A stretch of 64,000 nucleotides of DNA from Schizophyllum amplum (GCA_007026445.1 VDMD01000103.1:18493-82492); one strand, 5' to 3'. Numbered from the stretch's first letter, positions 24,301-39,357 are shown. The notes: a model not told the origin generated them from the letters alone. Program-made: numbers and translations.

Positions 24301-26383
24301 TAACGTCTTGATGTCGTCAGGATGGAACAGACCGCGGCGGAAGGAATTCTTCATCTGGGGAATGACTTCAGTCAGAGGTATACTTGGGAGGCTGATATCC
24401 ATACCTTGAAGTCCGCCACCTTGCCTTCGAGGTCGTCATCTTCCCCTAGGTCGGAGTAGTCCTCTACGATAGAATTGATATCGCTGGAAGGCGCCTTGGC
24501 GAGCGGCACAGGCGCGGTGCCAGGACTCCAGTGCGGGCGTATCGTCTGCGCGTTGTCTTCGCCATCCGGTCGTTCGTCTTCAGCGGTGCTCCTATTGAGC
24601 GCTGCACGGACCGAAGGCTCAGAATCCCGGCCGGCGAGGCGCACGGGTTGCTGCAGTTTGGTCAGGGAGATCCCCTCCTCGAAGTCGTCGTCCCAGTTGT
24701 CCGTCTGCTCTTCTGGCGGCAGCACGAATGCAGGCTGGATCTTCTCCGCGAGATTGGTCCGTGAAGGAGCCTTCGTACTCGGTCCCGAGCCAACTTTCCA
24801 GCCGCCTGGCTGTGATCCAGCGGACGAGGACGTGGGCAAGACGAAGGGCTGTATGTCCAGCGCGGGCGACGAGGAAGCTTTGGATTTGCTCGGATGCTTC
24901 GATGGCCGGGAAGGTGCTACAAAATTCTTAGCCGCAGCATACAGTCAAAAAACTATCAGACGCACATCTGAGCGCCTCATTCCACTCCTGAACCTTCAAG
25001 ACTGCTTCGTCGTAATTGTAGTTGCTGAGCGGCCGTCCTGGTCCCTGCGCCTCGCGCCCGGGCCTGGGTGCATCTTCCATCTGCCGCCGAGTCGACACCA
25101 TCCACGGATGCCGGAGCAGCTTCCGCGCCGAGACACGCAAGTTGCAGTCCTTCTGGAAGCAATGGTACAGGAAGTCCTTGACGATTGGCGATGCGCCGTC
25201 CGGTATTGGCGGACAATCATCCTGCACGATACGGAAAAGAGCGGGCATGGGATCGAGCGTGTGGTATGGTGGATGACCCTCCAGCAACTCGATGACGACG
25301 CAGCCCACGGACCAAATATCGGACGCAGTGGTCGCGCCGGACTGCTCGATGACCTCCGGAGCCACTGCAAGATGTCAATGCAAGGTATAGGTTCAGGTGA
25401 TTTACACAAACTCCAGTATGGGCTTCCGACAACAGCGTCGTTGTTCGCCGTCGAGGTTGCCGTACTCGCGACACCGAAGTCAGCCAGTTTGACCGTCCCA
25501 TCCTTGTTGGTGAGAAGGTTGGCGCCCTTGATGTCACGGTGGATTACACCTTGCTCGTGGAGGTATACGAGCCCCTCGAGAACTTGAGCGATGTAGACTG
25601 CGACGAGGTTCTCCGGGAACTTGCCGAAGCGCTTGATGATGTTGTGAAGCGAGCCATTCTCGCAAAACCTGTGAATCGGTAAGATGTCAAGGAAGTAACG
25701 GATTACAAGCAGAGTGATTTGGAATCAGTGCACGAGAGAACTTGGTATAGAGCTCGCGCGCGCCAAGTCCACACAGGGATAGATGGGACGGTGCGCCACC
25801 CGAGCTGACAGCAGCCTGTCTGAGCGCGGTGGCCATTCTTATTTGGCTCTCGTACAGGAGGTGGAGTGTAGTATGTTGTTACGCACTCGAGGATGATGTA
25901 GAGGTACTCGCGCTCCTTGACAAAGCCCTTGTACTTGACGATGTTGGGATGCTGAGGAGGATGTGAGCATGACGCGTGCGCGAGCGCGAAGACAACTGAC
26001 ATTCAAGTTCTTGAGGAGGTCGATCTCGGACTACAGGACGCATAAGTATCGCGTATCTCGCACCATGACGCGTGCGACGTGCCATGATCTCGCCCAGCTC
26101 CGACTTGGGGATGTTGCTCAACGTAATTTCCTTGATTGCGACGGTCTCGCCGGTGGCCCAGTTAAGCGCGCCTGAAGGGAGTCAGTTTTCAGTACTTGCG
26201 CTGTGGACTGCGACGCACGGTAGACCTGCCCAAAGGCTCCCTTGCCCAGCGAATCACCGAGTTGCTGCAACGCTCTTCAGCCCTGCGCACAGCGGCGCCG
26301 ACGCAACCACGCACGTAATCGTTCAGCGTCCTCGAGCTGCTCTGCCGCGAGGACATGCTCGCCGGTCTCGAGGGTGTTGTCAT
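21355..26383 (-). CDS. cdc7: Septation-initiation STE-family kinase (Cdc7/SepH) with ARM repeats
   Basis: MAPKKK-like kinase of the septation initiation network, which drives septum formation after mitosis. Multi-exon; roughly 1,200-1,300 residues. Short Ser-rich N-terminus, then [20 protein letters not shown] (Gly loop; exon near 26240), [10 protein letters not shown] (Lys), [63 protein letters not shown] and [14 protein letters not shown] (kinase end near 25090). A disordered acidic middle follows. The C-terminal half (about 21900-23830) is helical ARM-type sequence such as [31 protein letters not shown] and [15 protein letters not shown], then a Gly/Asn/Ser-rich tail. All catalytic motifs are intact. 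Exon edges were not all resolved. The kinase-ARM architecture fits Cdc7/SepH and plant MAP3K-epsilon, not Ste11 or Bck1. Confidence 0.88.
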
Positions 26384-27101
26384 GATGGTATGGAGGTAAT
26401 CGTGAACGGCTTAGAGCTATGGCGTCGCTTGTTTCTCGTTTGCGAGTCGTAGAAAGGAGTGAAGTCGATTTGCGCCTTTTGCAGGATAGTAGAGCGTTTA
26501 AGAGGAGAAGAGTGACACCGGAGACGCGCTTTTCGAGTTCGCTGTCGCGTCCGGCGCTGACTGCAGGAACAAAGCTCTGCTCCCCAAGCGGATCTATATT
26601 GGTTCACGTGCGTGATGCGCGCCTCTGTCACGGTGGCACTTCGTGTAGAATTAAGCGTATGGCGGCTCGAGTCCAGAGACAGAAAGCAGGTGCGATTGCG
26701 GCTCGTTTCCTAGTTCATAAAAGTAGAAACTTGAAGGGGAGTGTAAACGCGGTACGGAAGGACACAATGACTTCTGCATTCGGCAACGTGTGGCGTCAAA
26801 CCAACTTCATTCGGATTTCAGCAGTCCTTTTGATCGAGATTCGCTCCTCTTCTGCCGGTCCTGGAATACGTTCTTTCTTATTACTACACTAGAGACACCG
26901 TTGGAGTTGAATGAGAAGACAAGTCGTAAGGCTATGGCTGGTTTGCGGGTTCAAAGAGACGTCGCGGCCTCGAGCCACCCTGACGACACCCGCTCAGGTC
27001 GCCCGCCGTCAAAACCAAGTCCATGGGGTTACACAATTATCCTCGAGAGCCGATGCAGAGCAGGGCAGGTACAACGAAGTAGGGATTCCATCGCGCACAG
27101 T
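26384..27101. other. Intergenic
   Basis: About 720 bases between the kinase start and the GH20-1 stop, both minus strand. Holds the kinase promoter. The open frames seen here on the plus strand resemble nothing known. Confidence 0.45.
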
Positions 27102-29282
27102 CTATGCATTTATGTTGCACTGGAAAGGGCGCACTGCGCACCACTCAGGCTGCAGGGCAATCGCCCGGACACCCTTCTTCACCAGCCTGTACCGCAAGTC
27201 GTGCATCCGCGGCAGCGCCTCGTTTACGTCGAGCGGGCGACCGTCTGGACCGGTCGCCCCCGTCCAGAACACCTCCGCAGAGCTTGCGGCGCGGGGCCAC
27301 ACGATGGAGTCCAAGTTTTCCGGAGACGCTTGTTCAGCCCAGAGGCATTGTTGGCCTGAACCGTACTGCATGAGCACAGTTGTGGTGACGAAGAACTAAC
27401 TAACGCACCACCAAGGACAAGAGGGTGCTGATCAGGCGTCAGGTCGGCGAGAGGGTTGAACGTGTACGCCTGTCGGATTGGTCAATAAGAACTGGGGGTA
27501 GACAGAAGCAAGGAACGAACCTTCTGCCATGTTTTGTACGGGTCGCACCAAGATGTTCTTGGCCATGAAATTGAGAAAACCAAGATACGGGAATAAGGCA
27601 AGCTTACCCGGAGGGATCGTTCCCAAGCCATTGACCGCCACCACAATCCTGCAGCCCAGGTCAGCATCTATGTAAGGAAAAATACCTCTGAATCACATCG
27701 CACCAAGTAGAAGTAGTCCGATGGCGCTTGCACAATTCTGAAGTCCCTCTTAACAATTTCCGCGGCGTGCTCGGACGATATCCAGACCCTACATTCCTTT
27801 GTCAGCACCCCGCGAGTAATACTTGAAGAGCAGAAACACACATCACCACGGTCTCCTTCGATAGCGTCAGATTGTGCGCCAGGACCATTTCTAACGTAAA
27901 TATAGTCATTAGCTCAACTCCCTCTCATCAGACGTACCGCACTGAGCTCACCTTCCCACACAACCGGTGTCTTCCCCTCATCTGCCAATGCATCCTGCGT
28001 CGCATGCACAAACACATCCAACGCCTCCTCCAGGGTCATCCCACTCGCCGCCAGATCCGCCTGCGTCTGCAGATCCCCCATGTAGCACGCCGTGTTCACC
28101 TCGTCACCCCCAGTGCTAAAGTACGCGGAGGGCAGCCGACGGGCGACGGCGCCGAGGAGGCCAGTGGTGAAGTCGATGACGGCGCGCGAGGTGAGGCGGA
28201 GCTGGCCAGAGGGCGGCTCGGCGGCGAAGGTCTGCCACGGCGAGGCCTCGCTGCAGGCGATGAAGGAGGGGTGGGCGAGGCTGATGACGTTGGTGTGGCC
28301 GGGGACGTCGATTTCCATGAGGACGTCGATGCCGCGCTAGGGGAAGGGGAAGTCAATGGTGAAGGTGAAGGTGCTTGAGAGGGAAGGGGTAAGCATACCT
28401 TAGCGGCGTAGGATACGATGTCGTTGACGTCTGTCAGAGAGTAGACCTGCGAGGGCGAGTACGCGCCCATTTCGGAGAGCTCAGGGTACTCAGCTACTTC
28501 GAGGGGAAAGCTCTGGCTGTCGACAACATGCCAGTGGAAGGTGCTCATCTTGACGAACGACATCGCGTCAAGGGTGCGCTTGATGTCAGATACAGGGAAG
28601 CTGGCGATACATGTCAGTAAACTGTCCATCTTTCGCTGCACAAATGGCCGTCGACATACAAATTTCTGGCGGTGTCCAGCATGAAGCCGCGATACGGCTG
28701 CAAGAGATGTAGTCAGGGCGTAGGACCGATGAAAGTCGAAGTGCTCACGTATGCTGGAGTGTCCCCCTCGATGCTCAAAGGCACAATATTGGTATACGTT
28801 GTCTCTCCAAGGATGTACCACATCTGCTCAAACGTAGCAAGCCCACGCAAAATCCCAAGTGTGGAATTAGCCACAAGAGACGCCGCAGAGCCATCACTAG
28901 GCACAAGCAAACTGTAGCTCTCCTGACGCTCTTCGAGAGGCAGAACAGCTTCCTCCGACACAGGGCGAACGGGCAGATTGCCGGTCAACGATACTTCAAG
29001 AGAGGACAAGGTGGGTGCGTTGTTGATCGTGTCACTGTCAGCAGCACCTCTGCCGACGACGAGTCGCTCGATGAGCGTGGACTGGAGCGCGGAGGAAGTG
29101 CGGTCGATGGCTTCGAGAAGGTCAGCTGGCGCTTCGGCGATGGAGACCGAGAAAGAGAAGCCGGACGAGAGGCGGAGGAAGTCACTGCCGTTCGTCAAGG
29201 AGCGAGGCATGGGCCAGAGGCAAGAGACAACATGGAAGGCGAGCAGGAGAGTGATGAGACGGCAAGCTCTAGTGCGAAGCAT
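27102..29282 (-). CDS. Secreted beta-N-acetylhexosaminidase, GH20 (copy 1)
   Basis: Removes terminal GlcNAc from chitin oligomers or glycoproteins. Signal peptide at the start (ITLLLAFHVVSCLWPMPRS). The N-terminal GH20b domain ends near RGLATFEQMWYILG. The barrel includes PYRGFMLDTARNF, MSFVKMSTFHWHVVDSQSFP, GIDVLMEIDVPGHT and the catalytic AYFSTGGDEVNTACY (Asp-Glu pair). After EGKTPVVWE come VWISSEHAAEIV, SDYFYLDCG, SWCDPYKTWQKAYTF, CLWAEQASPENLD and ALPRMHDLRYRLVKKGVRA. The C-terminus is PEWCAVRPFQC. About eight or nine exons with the same order as the paralogue at 60004-62070. The frame appears intact throughout. Some 3' exon edges around 27400-27700 were not settled. Confidence 0.92.
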
Positions 29283-30519
29283 ATTAAGATGGTTCTGAGT
29301 CTGTCACCGTTGAAGGGACTGGACTGTTGACTGGTCTTAGTTCACCAGAGCAGGTATCCAGAAAGAAATCCGTACTCACTAATCGAGGAGCTCAGAGGCA
29401 GATCTTCTTTCGAAGCCACCTCGACTGGGAGTGTGGAATCCGATGAAGTCAGCCTTGAGTCAGCCAGCTGAGAGTTCGCTGCTCGTGGTTTGCGTGGAGA
29501 AGATAGCGGGTCACCGTCTACCGTCGATAAGATACTTAGATATGGAAGCCACATGGCAGAGGAAGTGCGAGACTATGGCTGAACAAGGCGTTCAATTTTT
29601 TGCAGTTATATCTGAATTGCAGTCACGGAGACATGAAGATCATCAAGTTGATCAACGAAAGGCGGAAGTTGTGGTGTCATCTGTTCGACGACGGGGCTCG
29701 TGTTGTCGCAATTAAGTAGTCGTGAGAAATGGTTCGGCAGTCGCCGAAAACCCGGAGAATGCCGGGAGCTTCGACTCCCCGCCGCTCGCGACTTGTTCAC
29801 GACCGCAACCTTGTGTTGCTGCCTCATTCGACAGCGCCAGAAACATCATATCTATGCCTCTGGACTCCACAAATTCTGCAAGGGAATAGCCCACTCTCAC
29901 CTGTCCCACAGCGGGATCGCCGTCAGCTTTTGCAGCACGCGCTCGTCCGCTGCATCTTCAGACCGCAGACCAATGTACACCGTCTCAGCAGGCCAGCGGG
30001 AACAGCACTGACAACCTTCACCACGTTCATCGACGATGAGACTCTGAGTCTGTCGACTTTCGCCGCCTCAGGCGGGACGCGGCCCGGTCTCGGGCAGGTC
30101 ACGGTATCAGCTCGGAGTCAAATCGCGCGCGCGTCGCGAGATTTGGCGTCATGGTCCGCCAAAGTGGCGGACTCCCGCGCCCTCTCCCCCTGGCCTGCGA
30201 CACTTGCCCACGTCCCGTGGCGCGGATGGGCGTGGATAGAATGAGCGTGGGCTGGCTTGCGCTGGGACTGGTTATACAAGGCATTGCATGAAGGGCTGGC
30301 CACGGCCTAGCCGACGACAAGACAGCGCGCACGACAGTGGCACGACACGGGGCCATTTGACTGCAGGCGGGGGCGCGTGCTTACGCGTAGTTAGCACGCC
30401 ATCGTGCTATGGGCTAGCCATAATATGATGCGCGCCTGCGTATCGCCGCCCATCCTTCTTTGCTTCTGCACCGCGTTCTTGGCTCTTGTGCTTCCCTCTC
30501 TCCCCTCCTGCTCACCAAT
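29283..30519. other. Divergent intergenic, 1.2 kb
   Basis: Between GH20-1 (minus) and MET17 (plus), so it holds both promoters. A GC-rich stretch with CGCGCGCG lies near 30124-30140. No coding sequence recognised. Confidence 0.45.
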
Positions 30520-32372
<1,853 letters not shown>

Positions 32373-32608
32373 GCGCTTGCGCATGAAAGTAATTGTAACC
32401 TGGCTTCGGAACTGGCTGTATATTATCACTATCTGAATGTTGCTTATGCATTGTTCGTGTAATACCTTCAAATTACCTGGGGAAACTGAGTAGCGCGCAC
32501 GTGCGCGAGAACAATGAACTAGATCGTCCCCAAAAGTCTACCCCGCCTCTTCTTCTCATTCCACCACGTCGTTCTAGCACGGAGAGGGTGTCCCCCTCGC
32601 GCTGGGCG

Positions 32609-34770
32609 ATGAACAGCATATTCTTTCCTACCCAGGTCGCTGTGCTCTTCAAGCAGGTCTTCAGGGTGTTCTCGGGCCTCGCGATCTCGAATCAGTATAT
32701 TCTGCACCGGCAGGCAGGCCTGAATGACGGACTAGCGCTCGCGACTGCAGACCCGTCCGACTTTGGTGGTGGCTGGTCGCCCCAGGACGCCACGGAGCGC
32801 GAGAAGAGGTCCTACGTCTTCCGTGCACGGTGGGGGAGGATGGTCTCGTTCAGGCCGGTGGAGAACCGTAGAGGTGCGTGTCTTGCCAGAGTACCGCGCC
32901 CTTTCAATAACGCAAGACTCGAAGATGAACGACGCGCGTCGTCCAGCAAGGTGTCAGATGAGGACGACAAGCAGGGCGAGCTCCCTCATGGTCCCTCCCC
33001 TTCCCAGCCGCCCCGCCCTCCAGAGTCTGACAGGAAACGTCGTCGGACCGATGTAATACACAAGCTCATGGCAAACCCTGCTCTATTTGATCCCTTGCGA
33101 CGACCACGATACCCACTCGTTCTCTGTCATGGTGCGCGCGCCCATCATGCCCCAGTACATTCGTCTGACAGACTGCAGGACTCTATGGCTTCGATACTCG
33201 CGGTCCGAATGCCTTTCCGAGCATGAGGATGCACTACTGGGCAAACGTACTCCAGATCCTGCGTGAAAAACTGGGTGCCGAGGTCGTGGTCACAGCGGTT
33301 CCCCCGTGCGTCGAGTGCCCCCCCCCCCCCTAATCCACTCTGCTCACGTCTTGCTCAGAACAGGCTCCATCTCGTCCCGCGCTGAAGCTCTGCACTTGCA
33401 GCTCAAGGACAAGGTCCGAGGCCGTGGACTCAACCTTCTCGCGCATTCTATGGGCGGCTTGGACGCCAGACACCTCATCTCCCACATCAAGCCCAAGGAG
33501 TACATCCCGCTGTCCCTCATGAGTGTTAGTACACCTCATCGAGGGAGCCCCTTCATGGACTGGTGTGCCGTAGGTGCCGTTCATTCATCCATTTCGTGGT
33601 CCGGCATTGAGAGTCTGCAGGAACACATCGGGTTAGGAAAGCTGAATTACAAAGAAGAGCAACTCAAGCAAGCGCTACGCGTCGCCGGACTGACAGAGGA
33701 GCAAGCTATCCGTCAGGCTGAGCAGTCCGAAGGCAAGGACCTGAAAACTGCCGGCGGACTCTCATTGTCGACCTTCTCCACTGCGGTCATGTCCATGCTC
33801 GACTCCCCTGCCTATGCCAACCTGACCACGACCTACCTCAACAACGTTTTTAACCCGGGCACTCCCGACGACCCGAACGTCAAGTACTACAGCGTCTCCG
33901 GCCGCATTTCGAGCGTGAACGTGCTGCATCCCTTCTGGCTGCCAAAGATGGTCGTCGACGAGGCAGAGCAGAAGATCCGGCAACAACTGCGCGAGTTATG
34001 GGAGAAGGAACATGGGAAAGACGCCTCATGGGGTCCGGACGATGTTCCCCTGTGGGCCAAGGACGAGGAATGGGGCAACGATGGGCTGGTCCCTACGCAG
34101 AGCGCCAAATGGGGCGAATATCTAGGCTGCATGGAGGAGTCCGATCGTAAGTTCCTTCGACGCTGTTTTCTTCACCTACCTGACACCCGCCGCAGACTGG
34201 GAAATGCGCGGTGCGCGGGGGATCGAGTTCGGCGTTGACTTGCCCGCGTTCCCGGCGTTCGGACTCGGTGCACTGCGGTCGAGTCTATCAGAGGCCGACT
34301 GGAGCATCAAGGACTGGAAACGGCTCATCGGGACGGCGACACGCGAGGAGCGCGAGCAGCGTGCAGCCGAGGCCGCCGCCATCGCTGAGGGCGACCACAA
34401 CAAGCCCCAGGAGGGCAACGAGAAGGCGAAGGCGGCCAGAGCGGCCGAGCGCGAACGGCAGCGGGCAAGTGACGACGCGGTAATTGCCTCATACACGGAG
34501 AAATTGAGCAAGGTCGTCGACTGGCTCGTGGAGCAGGTGCCGACGCCGCCGATAATGGCGATCAAGGAGAAGTTCGTAGACGAGGCGAAGGATAGGGCGG
34601 TGGCGTATTTTGATCGTTTGCGGGCGACGGAGGGCGCGGACGGCAATCAGGTGAAGGAGGCGAAGCGGGAGCAGGAGAAGAAGCGTCCCAGGAGCGATCT
34701 GGAAACGAAGGAGGATATGGAGAGGTTCTATATCGCGCTAACCAAGAAGCTGTACAACGATGGCCTGTGA
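32609..34770 (+). CDS. Lipase of the Tgl2 type (alpha/beta hydrolase)
   Basis: Triacylglycerol/diacylglycerol lipase family; yeast Tgl2 is mitochondrial. Exons 32609-33131, 33179-33305, 33359-34146, 34196-34770, about 670 residues. An in-frame intron within the first exon (near 32880-32920) cannot be excluded. Hydrolase core: RYPLVLCHGLYGF (oxyanion loop, across a splice), LNLLAHSMGGLDARHL (nucleophile Ser), SVSTPHRGSPFMDWC, GNDGLVPTQSAKWGEYLG (Asp), and DHWEMRGARG (His, made by the 34146/34196 splice). A Lys/Glu/Ala-rich helical segment (REEREQRAAEAAAIAEG) and a charged tail follow the core. Intron 2 contains a run of 13 C at 33318-33330. Confidence 0.88.
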
Positions 34771-35431
34771 GGACGTGGTTGGTCAGTCCTCTTTACGAAC
34801 GGTGTGCGGACACTGCCACTCGAAGCAGGCGACTGGGGCTTATGCGCGCGACAACACACGACCTCCCGGACGACCTACTCATCACAGCATGGAGACCGCG
34901 AAGGAGTCTTTCGCAACGCTGCTACGGCATACGCGCAGGTGATGCACTCCGGGAGTGGGTGGGGAGGAAGACGGCGGTAGACGCTGGCGAGACACGCGAG
35001 CGGACAGCAGCGTCTAGTGATGTATAGCGTATGATAGGCAGTGTAAGGGAGCTAGTCATAATTAACACTACTATGAACTTGGCGAACGCGCTATGTTTGT
35101 TAGGTAAGATGAAGGACATCGCGCAGCCTCGCATTTGGCAGCCGCAGGTGGCACCAATGATCATGGTCACGTGTCATGTTGAGAATTGTGACTCTAAGTC
35201 TTACTTAGCTCTTGCTTAACCGTCATCATCCCCAATTTAGGTGACCCAAACGGTCGAACAAAGCAAGGCAGTCGCTCATTCTTGGGCTTCTTTTACGTCG
35301 CTTGCGCAGCATGGACCCTGTTCAATGTTGCAGCCCCTCGGAGCCGTTTGCAGGCAATTGTGACTCCTCCGCCGCGGAGGCATATATAAGCGCGCGCGAT
35401 CGAACGCTCTTGTAATTTGCCCACTTCCACA
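34771..35431 (+). promoter_or_regulatory. Intergenic and DOX-A promoter
   Basis: TATATAAG at 35383-35390, about 45 bases before the DOX-A start, preceded by a GC-rich imperfect palindrome (CTCCGCCGCGGAG, 35366-35378). No gene in the remainder. The AGGTCGACCT element of DOX-B and DOX-D is not present here. Confidence 0.55.
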
Positions 35432-36922
35432 ATGCCCACCGTTGATGATACGACGCGCCCTGCGACCCCAGAGGACGACGCTGCCACCGACATGTCTCCG
35501 GATTCCCTCGAGAGCAAAATCGCCGCGCTTCGCTCGAGCATTGTCTATCGCATGCCCTTTGTGCACGGAACACTTCCTGTTCAAACCGGCCAAAAAATCA
35601 AGCTATTCTACGGCGAGCCGGACGAAGCTCAGTGAGTGATCCTGGTCTTTCCGGCACGCTTGGGCTCGTCTGAATTCTTGTCCAGCTGCATTGACTTGGC
35701 GCAGCCGACAGTGCAACAGCTGCGCCTCCTGGAGAAGGCTTGCGAGCCTGCCACATTTGGCCGTAATCAGGAAGACGTTTTGGACGAGACCTATCGCAAA
35801 GCGGGCAAGATGGACGTCGATAACTTCAGCACCAATTACGACCCCACTCGGTCCGGCATTCTGGAGCTCGTACAAAACGAGCTCGTGGGAAAGGGCGGCG
35901 GCAAGCTTGTGCTGGAAATGTACAAATTGAACGTCTATGGTGCGTACCATTGATCACAACTGCGTACGTTTCTTCTTTCTTATGCTACAATCAGGAAAGG
36001 ATTCCTTTTTCAAGTCGCACAAGGACACGCCGCGCGGCACCAAGTCGTTCGGAACCCTTGTCATGGTCTTCCCTGCGCCACATGAGGGCGGCCAGTTTTT
36101 ACTCAGTAGCGCCGGCAACGAGTGGACTGTCGACGCTGCCTCGGAAATCCTCCAGAACGGGCAGCACCACCTTGTTTACGTCGCCTTTTACGGCGACGTT
36201 ACCCACGAAGTTCGCAAAGTGACCTCGGGGCACCGCGTCACTCTGACATGGAACATCTTCATTGAGGAAGAAATACCGCGTCCTCTTCCAATACCGGGCG
36301 ACATGCTCGAATACGACGCCGTTCCGAAGGAGGCCCTTGCCGCTCTTCTCGCTGACGAGCGCCTGCTGCCGAATGGCGGTTATGTAGCCTTCGGCCTTCG
36401 ATACGAGTACCCGGTTGAAGACCGTCGATCTCTTTGGGATCTCAAGAGGCATCTCAAGGGCGGCGATGCCATGATCCAGCGGGCTTGCGAGGCTCTGGGG
36501 CTGAAGATATCCCTGCGCGCCCTGTATGACAAGGACAGTTATTGGGAATTCGAGGACATTCTCGGGAATCGTGAGGACGTCTACTACGCGCTCAAGTATG
36601 CCATGGCTGGCGGCTGCGAGCGGGTAGAGTGTCTGGTGGACGTCTTCAGCGACAGCGACGAAATCGTTCGCGAGGCGGGAAGCGAGCCTGTAATCGACCA
36701 GCATGGCGAGGAACTCAAGACCCAGGAGATCGCTTGGGTCACGGAGTACAACAAGAAGAACCTCATTGAGGGTGAATACGGTAGGTGTCACGAACTTGGT
36801 CGTCGTGTCGCATGTGTTGCTGACAGGTACGGTATTCAACAGAACCCGCGTATGGCAATGACGGCTTCCAAGGAACCGTTTACGGCACTTTGGCTCTGTT
36901 TGTTGAGGTGAAGCGTCCATAG
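35432..36922 (+). CDS. 2OG-Fe(II) dioxygenase-like protein DOX-A
   Basis: Member of the four-gene family in this window. Exons 35432-35631, 35686-35939, 35995-36780, 36843-36922, about 439 residues. The N-terminal part is Asp/Ser/Thr-rich, then LRSSIVYRMPFVHGTLPV and IKLFYGEPDEAH. A middle block has CIDLAQPT, PATFGRNQEDVLDETYRKAG and FSTNYDP. The dioxygenase-like core has KSHKDTPRG (HxD), FGTLVMVFPAPHEGG, EWTVDAASEI, AFYGDVTHEV (distal His) and SGHRVTLTWNIF (Arg expected to bind 2-oxoglutarate). The end reads AYGNDGFQGTVYGTLAL. No signal peptide, so cytosolic or nuclear. Chemistry is inferred from the HxD...H...R spacing. The substrate is unknown. Most divergent of the four. Confidence 0.85.
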
Positions 36923-37998
36923 GCTAGAAACGTTAGCAGCTCTTCCGTTTCGGCACCTCTGGCTTTTTTGGGTCTGAGCGCAAGGATCTCGCCCATAGCG
37001 TGTTCTGATACTTAGTCGAAATTTGAGCTTTCACGTTACGGTCTTCAGCCGTCTCAGAGTTTGCATAGCCAAACCGGTTTGACTGGAAAGAATACTTTGT
37101 AGAGGTAGGCAACAGCTGGTCGACCGCGAACGTTCAATATTCATTGAATTCTGGGAACACCGTGCACGTGCGAAAGCACGCTGACATCACGAGGTATGTT
37201 GAAGTCACGGTCAACTTGAAAGATTAATGTTACCAAGAGGAAGCTCACTGCTTCCGACTCGATGACATTCATGAGGCGAAGCTATAGCTATCTGTCCATG
37301 CAGTCCTCGAGGACAGTGCTTGAGATCTACGTATACTTAGGCAGGTATAGCAGAAGCGCCGGACCCTGTCGCCGGCTAAATTTTCTCCGACAATTTACTT
37401 ACTTACCAGCACCAAATGACTTCGTCTGTGCGTCGAATGCATTGCGACTAGGAGCCTCACACGGAGAAGCGACGCTTTGCGGCATCCCAGGTGTAGGATA
37501 TGTAAGTTGACTGCTAACCTGAGTGCTGAGCTTCCGCGCACCGACGGCAACGGTGAACTCGCTTCTGGTAGTCGACTAGTAGTCACCACTGACCAGGAAT
37601 ACTAAGTAGGTGACAACAATGAAAATATTTACGGGGTATGTCGCTTCTGCATCACATAAATTCGAGACTGCTACGTGCCCATTAGCGAAACAATCAGTCA
37701 CAGACCGATATGTACTCACCATTCGCTCGTGTTCGGGCGCTCTTCGACATTCCTGCTCAAGTTCCAAATCAAGTTGGTCTGGGAAGCTCGCTATGTCACA
37801 TGCGCATGGAGTAACCGTTCTTCAGTCATCCATCGGCTTACAAAGTTAGCATGAGGGCCTAACACAACGGCAATGTTGGAAGAGTTGTTTGCACGCATGG
37901 ATGTGCAAGCGGGGTGACGTCAAAAGAATTTCCGCATCGTTATATATGCACGCCAGCCGGACCCTTCCTTCGTGCCTGCTACAGTTAGCTCTTGAGAC
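36923..37998. other. Intergenic, AKR promoter at right end
   Basis: About 1.1 kb with no recognisable gene. A TATATATG element at 37941-37948 is 51 bases before the aldo-keto reductase start. Confidence 0.45.
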
Positions 37999-39357
37999 AT
38001 GCCCGCGAACGCGAAGATGCTTACCCGACAATTGGGCAAGGACGGGCCCGAAGTGTGCGCCATCGGCTACGGTGCGATGGGCATAGGCGCATTCTATGGC
38101 AAGAGCGATGAGCAGGAAGCCCTCGATACACTCACCTGGGCGGCTGATAACGGGTATGGACATTTCTCTGGCCGTCTACCGTCACAATCCTGATAATGCA
38201 TATTATCCAGAGCGACTTTCTGGGTGCGCGACCCTCTCACTACAGTTCGCTCTTTTCTCATCCGAATACTGATTTTTCTCGCAGGACACTGCTGACATCT
38301 ACGGCACCAGTACGTTTAGAGACTCATACGAAGGGAGCATTATGATAACTTACCTGTCGCAGGCGAAGCCACCATCGGCAAGTGGTTCGCGTCCACCGGC
38401 CGGCGCAAGGAAATCTTCCTTGCCACAAAGTTCGGTGGGCGCGATCTCACGCCTGGCAGCTCTGGCAAGCCGAACACTCCAAACAGCCAGCCCGAGTACC
38501 AGCGCCACCGCATCGAGACAGCCTTCAAGACGCTGCACACGGACCACATCGACCTCTTCTATCAGCACCGCGTCGACCCCAAAGTGCCTGTTGAGGTCGT
38601 CATGGAGGGCTTCCGCCCGTACATTGAGGCCGGGAAGATCAGCTGGATTGGCCTGAGCGAGTGCACCGCAGCCACGCTTGAGCGCGCTAAGGCGGTCCCT
38701 GGCGTAGGCGAGAAGGTAGTGGTCGCACAGATGGAGTTTAGCCCCTTCGGTGAGCAGCTATCATTTGTTTATAGTATACAGAAGCTCACCGTGTTGTAGA
38801 AATCACTCTCGAGAAGGACGGCTTCCTGGACGCTGCACGGCGGCTAGGCGTCGCCATCGTGGCGTATTCGCCTCTCGGGCGTGGTATGATCACTGGCAGG
38901 TTCACCTCGCCGAAGGACTTTGAAGAGGGCGACTCCCGTTTGACGCTGCCGCGTTTCTCGGAAGAGAACTTCCCAAAGAATTTACAGCTCGTGGAGAAGT
39001 TCCAGCAGGTAGCGCAGAAGTATGATGCCACCCCTACTCAAGTTGCACTGGCGTGGATCTTGGCGGAGCACCCGGATTGTGAGCACGATAGTTTTTTTCA
39101 TATGCCAGAATCTGCCTTTTGACTCACTGTATGACCGCCTAGTTATCCCGATTCCGGGAAGTCGGAATATTCCGCGCCTCGAAGAGAACATGGCAGCGGC
39201 CGAGATCAAGCTCGCGCATGAGGACGTCAAGCAGCTTCGTGACTACGTTGAATCGGCCGACATTGCAGGCACGAGGTACTCGGAGGCAGGGATGCAAAGC
39301 ACTGTCGGGGACTGCATCTCTTTGGCGGAGTGGAAAGGCGGTCAGAGCTTGGCGTAA
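37999..39357 (+). CDS. Aldo-keto reductase (AKR13-like)
   Basis: NADPH-dependent carbonyl reductase. Exons 37999-38153, 38211-38223, 38285-38309, 38363-38749, 38800-39078, 39143-39357, about 357 residues. The second exon is only 13 bases and the third 25, yet both are needed to build WDTADIYGTSEATIG. Catalytic tetrad: Asp and Tyr in DTADIYG, Lys in IFLATKFGG, His in LFYQHRVDP. Further landmarks are CAIGYGAMGIGAF at the N-terminus, AYSPLGRGMITGRF, and the cofactor-binding IPIPGSRN near the end. Related to YakC and fungal pyridoxal reductase-like enzymes. The substrate is not evident. It sits between DOX-A and DOX-B. Confidence 0.93.

Noticed and set aside
33318..33330. Run of 13 C in the lipase gene as a frameshift
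   Set aside because: It lies inside an intron (33306-33358), so the coding frame is unaffected.
33563..33600. Intron starting GTAGGT in the lipase exon
   Set aside because: The frame is open across it and continues with a plausible helical sequence, so no splice is needed.
35366..35378. CTCCGCCGCGGAG in the DOX-A promoter as the same element as AGGTCGACCT
   Set aside because: Different core and different position relative to the TATA box.
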